A stretch of 11,401 bases of DNA from Euperipatoides rowelli (taxonomy: Eukaryota; Onychophora; Udeonychophora; Euonychophora; Peripatopsidae): NCBI GenBank assembly GCA_003024985.2, contig PXIH01S0001836.1. One strand, written 5' to 3'. Below, piece by piece: positions 7,758 through 11,401 of the stretch; within the stretch, counting starts at the first letter, position 1, and each line of letters begins with the position of its first letter. Made by a program: the position numbers and the translations under genes. Under the pieces are notes generated by a model. The model had not been told where the DNA came from. It saw only the letters and a program-made list of their open reading frames with translations, and ran no database searches.

Positions 7758-8025
7758 CAGATAACTGAGATTGTAAAACTGAAGCAATCATTCCAAAAAG
7801 CGCAGCAAAAACAAAAAATATAACTGGTNGATCTGGGTCTGGAGACCAAAGCAACAAGGCAATGAAAGTACCAATATTAACTAATATGGCTGTTAAAAAA
7901 ATAGGTAGTCTACCCAGGAATTTAGTTAATGCACCAAATCCTATTGAGCCACAAGCACATGTAGCTCCAACACAAACCATGGCATAGCCAACAAAGGGAA
8001 TGCCAAGAGAACAGGAAACAAAAGC
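7758..8025 (-). CDS. UNC93A-like MFS protein, internal coding exon
   Basis: A 268-base exon encoding 89 residues plus one base. On the minus strand the acceptor is TTTTTGCAG|GCT (8027-8026 are AG) and the donor is CTG|GTAAGT (7757). It starts in phase 0 and ends in phase 1, so its last base G joins CA of the exon at 1322 to give Ala in ALYG. The product begins AFVSCSLG and continues with FVGYAMVCVGAT, a GR-turn, a helix (PIFLTAILVNIGTFIALLLW), the loop SPDPD and a third helix (IFFVFAALFGMIASVLQSQ). These match the C-terminal half of UNC93A: GYVM.C.GA., ALLLW.P.PD, FFVF.GL.G. and Q.Q. A single N at 7829 is the second base of codon 66 (CNA) and does not break the frame. Upstream exons are not found in the rest of the window. 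Confidence 0.87.
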
Positions 8026-8366
8026 CTGCAAAAATATTAAAAAAAAACATTTACGGTATGTTTTTAAAATTGGACATACTATAGGTTAAAAAATTTAATA
8101 ATAGGCTATAATTATTCATATAGCCTACAGTGCCTTTTTTTTAGTAGACAGCTATGACAAATTTGTGATCTTGAAAGTCAATTAGAAAAAAACATATTTG
8201 AGCAGTAAAAGCCTGAGTAGATTTTAGGGACTTTCAAATAATTTACTGTATACTGTATAATTAACATTAAATTAATAGTATATAGTGAACTTCACTCAGA
8301 ATTTTTTTTCATTTAAATAAAATAAAAAAAAAAGTTAATTAAAATATATAGCCTAAGCTTTTGTCA
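8026..8366. other. Upstream intron sequence, no gene seen
   Basis: AT-rich. The only notable structure is a 9-bp inverted repeat, TAGGCTATA (8102-8110) against TATAGCCTA (8119-8127). On the minus strand this is intron 5' of the exon at 7758-8025. Confidence 0.4.
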
Positions 8367-8650
8367 GGGGCAATTTTTAACAAGAAAAAGTCTTTTGCAT
8401 ATAAAATTCTTAATAATACCACTATTGGGGATTTTAGTGACAGATTACCTAATAAATTCCTAGGCATCTCATTTCCCTTCCAAGGCACCGTGATGAAAAA
8501 TAAAATTCAGGAATTAATTTACAATAAAACTAAAAATGCTTGTAATCATTTGAAACATAAATACATCTTGATGCCAATGAAGGTAAAAATAATAAACATA
8601 TATGTTGAAATACACGTTTCAGTTATACCTATAAATGTAATTATTGTGTA
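8367..8650 (+). pseudogene. Probable non-LTR reverse transcriptase fragment (C-terminal palm/thumb)
   Basis: The plus-strand frame reads NKFLGISFPFQG, then a polar stretch, and 37 residues after KFLGI comes MKVKIINIYV. Non-LTR reverse transcriptases of the L1 type have K(Y/F)LGI followed about 36 residues later by G-(R/K)-(I/V)-x-I-(I/V)-x-x-x-(I/V), so the spacing and pattern fit. No catalytic motif is included, and the frame is open without a disabling stop until 8649-8651. Alternative: a real exon, because TTTTGTCAG|GG at 8366-8367 and AAG|GTAAAA at 8582-8583 would make a 215-base exon on the plus strand. I favour the transposon relic, with moderate confidence. Confidence 0.4.
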
Positions 8651-8651
8651 A

Positions 8652-9029
8652 ACTGTTATCCAAAATATTTTATTTTTTCTCATTAACACAATATTGTATG
8701 TTGGTGAACATTTTATATTTATATAATCACTATTACAAATATATTTATTCGTTTAGTTTTATAAAATTAACTATTTATTTTATTTATTATATTGTGTTAA
8801 GTTAGACAAATTGAGTAATTTTTTTTCCAATTTATTTATTTACCTACTGTATATCAAATGTTGTTCTCTCTTTAGCATTATAGCCTAGCTAGAAATCATA
8901 TTNTCCCTATATTCACTAACTAATTTATTTATTCAAATTATTAATTCTAATTATTTAAATAGATATGTTTAAGAAATATTTACCGCTATTAATAAACTTA
9001 AGAATCAAAAAAAAAAAAAAACTGAAAAA
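8652..9029. other. AT-rich sequence, nothing recognised
   Basis: Contains poly-A/T tracts and an N at 8903. No coding or structural feature could be supported. The N may be a contig join that places unrelated segments side by side. Confidence 0.4.
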
Positions 9030-9064
9030 AAAATAGTGGTGGGCAGCTAACGGATTCTAACCCA
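9030..9064. repeat. Inverted copy of a hAT-like terminus
   Basis: These 35 bases match the reverse complement of 6043-6077 at 34 positions. The shared core, TAGTGGTGGGCAGCTAACGG, begins at 9034 and resembles a hAT terminus (CAGTGGTGGGCAG) with a changed first base. No partner terminus or target-site duplication was found to the right. Confidence 0.6.
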
Positions 9065-9470
9065 TTATTGAAATTAAAACTTAAATTGTTTAACAAGCAT
9101 TTTATTTTTATTTTTCTTTCCAAGTTTTAATGTTTTAAATTAGTAGACTATACGTTAAAGTCGTCAATTAAAATCGACTGCAAATTTACTAATAAAGGAC
9201 TGTTAGCATCGCACTAAATGCTGCTTTGGCTATAACCAACGACTAAAGAGACATGAAATCATTTCCTTTCTATATAAAAAGATGAGGGGAAAATATAATT
9301 AACTGTAATGTAGGTAAATTGTCTTCAATATTAAGTATTACCTTTAAAATATTTAAAATAAATTAGCCTAATATTGTTTCTTTTAGAATTGATCCTAACA
9401 TTGTTGTAAGATTCACAAATTTATACACATATCATAATATTAATAATATTAAAAAACAAATTTGAAATTG
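9065..9470. other. AT-rich sequence, nothing recognised
   Basis: No coding sequence, RNA gene or identifiable element could be supported. If the hAT-4 pairing is right, this is interior of that element. Confidence 0.35.
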
Positions 9471-9474
9471 GTGT

Positions 9475-9678
9475 AGAGGTCTAGAATATGTATATAAAAG
9501 GTCAAGGTCCGAGGTGGTCACATGGGGGTGCTAGGGGGATCCCAAAAATCTAAATTTAATAAAAAGCTCTAATTAAGTTGAAATTGCAAATTTTGTTAAG
9601 ACTAGAGGTCTAGAATATTTATATAAAAAGTCAAGGTCCTAGGTTGTCACATGGGGGTGCTAGAGGGCCCCAAAAATG
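9475..9678. repeat. Two-copy tandem repeat, period 129 bp
   Basis: Copies at 9475-9549 and 9604-9678 are each 75 bases and differ at only about 7 positions. Both contain AGAGGTCTAGAATAT, GTCAAGGTCC and GTCACATGGGGGTGCTAG. The spacer of copy 1 (AATTAAGTTGAAAT) recurs after copy 2 (AATTAAGTTCAAAT), so the period is 129 bp. The repeat is much richer in G than its surroundings. Directly after copy 2 comes a perfect small hairpin, CCGTCG-ATTT-CGACGG (9698-9713). Confidence 0.85.
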
Positions 9679-9950
9679 GTCCAATTAAGTTCAAATACCG
9701 TCGATTTCGACGGGTTTCCACTAGTTATGAATAAAATAAAATATATTTAAATTTCAAATGAATTTAGATGATTTTTTTAAAAAATATTGCATTGTCACTA
9801 AATGGCACCAGAGACTTCTGAAGCTTGCAAAAAAGATTAAAGTTGTCCTTGGTACCAGGTAAGATTTTTGGTGCCGAGCAAATTCTAAATTTTGACACCA
9901 AGGCAAAATTGCTTAGACACCCCTGATATCGGGTCAGGGTAGAGTAAAGG

Positions 9951-9995
9951 GTTAGAGATCCTTTAATTAGCTGGAGGGTATTGTTGAGTCTGAGA
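9951..9995 (+). repeat. Second copy of the 5155-5199 repeat
   Basis: TTAGAGATCCTTTAATT-GCTG-AGGGT followed by GTTGAGTCTGAGAT matches 5155-5199 with about four differences. It lacks the opposite hairpin arm. It sits just outside the right end of the possible hAT-4, as the 5155 copy sits outside its left end. Confidence 0.8.
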
Positions 9996-10872
9996 TCCAG
10001 ACACTTATTAAATTAATCAATGGATTGCTAATTGCCTCACATGACTGAAACAATATTTAAATTATTTATAGGTTTATAATTTCAAATGTGTGTGTGCATG
10101 CTTGATTTTTGATAAGATCAGCATGTGCATGCATGCTTGTCTTTTCACTATTTTCTACTCTGCACATGCAATTTACAATTATATTTGTGATAATGTTTTT
10201 TGACTTTGAATTGTTTTGATATTTTTATGCTGTCTAGTGCTGCCTAGAATCCTTGTACTTATTTCTTCTTAGACAATTATTTATGTAATCTGAATCCTTG
10301 TGAACAGTGTTTCTTTCAGACAGTTTTCTCCGGGTGACATTTTACAAGTTCGGAAGGGGGGGGGGCAAGGTATTTATTTATATTTACAGATTTTTTTTAA
10401 TAAACTTTTTTTTTTTTTAGTTGACTGGACGTTTTGTTGCCTTTCTGTCTTATTTGATAAGCTTTTTTTTTTAGTTAGTACAGTGACCGTTATGTTGACT
10501 TTGTCATTTACTAATGTTTTGTTGACTTTGTTTCATTTTATAAGATTTTTATTTTTTCCAATTTCCTCGGGGAGGGAGGAGGGAATGGTCTGGCAGCTCA
10601 GAGCACATAGGAGTATGTGCACAAACCAACCTTTGCCCTCTTTTATATGGCAGGTCTGTTCTGTATACAAGATGCAGTGAACAATGAACATATTAGTTTT
10701 AGAATGTACACTGATTTGCATGAAAAAAGTACAAAAAATTACTGTTATTTTATTTATTTCGTTAAAAGTTTAAGCAACAGAGCTTATACAGTTCTGATAA
10801 AATATCAGATAACAAATCTACAACAAAACCAATAAAACAATCTTTGAAACACAAATCATACAAACATTATAG
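9996..10872. other. AT-rich and T-rich sequence, no gene seen
   Basis: Holds a G11-12 tract near 10355-10366. A loose T-rich repetition at about 10395-10560 has recurring GTTGACT and TTTATAAG-TTTTT motifs. One stray minisatellite-like unit lies at about 10708-10745 (ACTGATTTGCATGAAAAAAG and TACAAAAAATTACTGT), similar to units at 7360-7400. Open frames here (for example 10300-10680 plus) look like chance products of low-complexity DNA. Confidence 0.4.
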
Positions 10873-10934
10873 ATAAGAAATGTAAAAGACCAGTGTGTAT
10901 AAGAAATGTAAAAGACCAGTGTATCAGGTCTTTT
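10873..10934. repeat. 26-bp tandem duplication and hairpin at the LINE 3' end
   Basis: Two units, 10873-10898 and 10899-10924, differ at one base. The second unit also forms a hairpin: AAAAGACC (10910-10917) with GGTCTTTT (10927-10934), loop of 9 bases. Read on the minus strand, this lies about 75-125 bases after the stop codon of the LINE fragment. Short tandem repeats and a stem-loop at the 3' end are known in several non-LTR clades, where the reverse transcriptase recognises the RNA end. That role here is inference. Confidence 0.75.
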
Positions 10935-10999
10935 TTTACAAGAAACAACTCAAAAAATATACAAAACAAATAAAAATCTAAAAAGACATACAAATTTCT

Positions 11000-11401
11000 C
11001 TAAGTTGTTGATTTTATGTATTCCATTATACTTTTTTTAAAACCTACAATTCCTGTATCAAAACATTTCCTAGGTATTTCATTCCACACACTGATGTTTC
11101 TTCTGAATACAGAATAGTTTATTTTTACTAAAAGGAATTCGTACCTGGAAATTATGTTTTCTTACATTTTTTCTGTTATTCAATAAATAATAACCATTCC
11201 ATTTTTTTTAATTATAAGTTCTTTATAAATATATAACAAATCACTTTGACTTGGCCTTAAAATGTTTAATCTTTCCAATCTTATACAATACTTTAATTTA
11301 TTGAACCCCTCTATTCTCTTAGTCCGTTTTCTAAAAGTATTGTCCAATTTATTTGTTTCAGTATTATTTCTATAAAAAATTATAGTGGAACAATAATCTA
11401 T
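11000..11401 (-). pseudogene. Non-LTR retrotransposon, C-terminal end of the pol ORF, frameshifted
   Basis: Entering from the right edge, the minus strand reads DYCSTIIFYRN, then FNKLKYCIRLERLNILRPSQ and SDLLYIYKELI. This is the region after the reverse transcriptase domain in CR1/Jockey-like LINEs (KL.Y..RL..L.L....DL...YK.L). The frame then shifts: NRKNVRKHNFQVRIPFSKNK continues in a second frame, and ISVWNEIPRKCFDTG plus VGFKKSIMEYIKSTT with a stop at 11000-11002 in a third. The WN.IP....(12 residues)..FK motif is the usual end of such proteins. At least two frameshifts show that the copy is dead. Most of the element lies beyond the window edge. Confidence 0.85.

Larger units (their letters stand above)
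5409..9925. mobile_element. Possible hAT-like element (hAT-4) spanning contig joins
   Basis: The left end is CAGGGATGTCCAACTG (from 5409). The right end, inverted from 9925, is CAGGGGTGTCTAAGCA, with 11 of 16 matching, and both carry GGTGTCA about 25-30 bases further in. Flanking 8-mers are ATATAGGG (5401-5408) and ATATCGGG (9926-9933), one mismatch. The 45-base repeat of 5155 also recurs just outside the right end at 9951. As drawn, the interval includes an UNC93 exon and hAT-3, which is implausible for a short element. If 6097 is really followed by sequence after N8903, the element would be only about 1.7 kb. The two ends are convincing as hAT termini; their pairing is less certain. Confidence 0.5.

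Noticed and set aside
7829-7829. N in the UNC93 exon as a misassembly point
   Set aside because: The reading frame and family alignment continue across it (SPDPD-x-PVIFF), so it is a single unknown base or a correctly placed join.
10300-10680. Plus-strand ORF of 126 codons with a hydrophobic middle
   Set aside because: The hydrophobic part is encoded by poly-T tracts. No homology or splice context is recognised, and the overlapping frames at 10533-10835 are equally weak.

Overview
The window looks like AT-rich non-coding DNA of an invertebrate animal. It has long introns, GT-AG splice sites, simple repeats and many degraded transposons, with no sign of operons or bacterial genes. I cannot name the lineage from sequence alone. 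Two exons of one host gene are convincing. Both lie on the minus strand and encode the C-terminal part of an UNC93A-like membrane protein of the major facilitator superfamily (MFS). The upstream exon is 7758-8025 and the terminal exon with the stop codon is 1123-1322. Splicing them joins a phase-1 donor to a matching acceptor and restores the family motif ALYG. As drawn, 6.4 kb of intron separates them.

That intron and the flanks are packed with mobile DNA. Non-autonomous hAT-like elements, with CAGGG/CAGTG-type ends and imperfect 8-bp target-site duplications (TSDs), occur at 1-160 (one end only), 1618-4419, 3091-7199 and possibly 5409-9925. There are also remnants of non-LTR retrotransposons: a reverse transcriptase palm fragment near 2679-2850 (minus), a probable one at 8367-8650 (plus), and a clear 3' end at 11000-11401 (minus). 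A degenerate array with a unit of about 64 bp hosts one hAT element. There is also a 320/250-bp foldback, a cluster of hairpins at 5066-5294, and a tandem repeat with a 129-bp period at 9475-9678.

The most important observation is that the window is probably scaffolded in the wrong order. Six single N characters are present (2678, 3142, 4115, 6098, 7829, 8903). The 197 bp before N2678 are repeated exactly after N4115, and the 253 bp before N4115 are repeated exactly after N6098. Segment 4116-6097 therefore belongs directly after 2677, and 6099 onward belongs directly after 4114. Two hAT elements support this independently: each interrupted element has matching ends and 7/8 TSDs only when its halves are rejoined across the misplaced block. 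A third TSD pair (5409/9925) suggests that the segment after N8903 may also be misplaced.

Layout as drawn: 1-160 hAT end; 161-1122 3' flank of the gene with microsatellites; 1123-1322 UNC93 terminal exon; 1323-7757 intron with nested transposons and assembly duplications; 7758-8025 UNC93 exon; 8026-8360 upstream intron; 8361-8650 probable reverse transcriptase relic; 8651-10860 AT-rich DNA with repeats; 10873-11401 3' end of a LINE. I found no RNA genes, CRISPR arrays or promoters, and no new multi-gene system.
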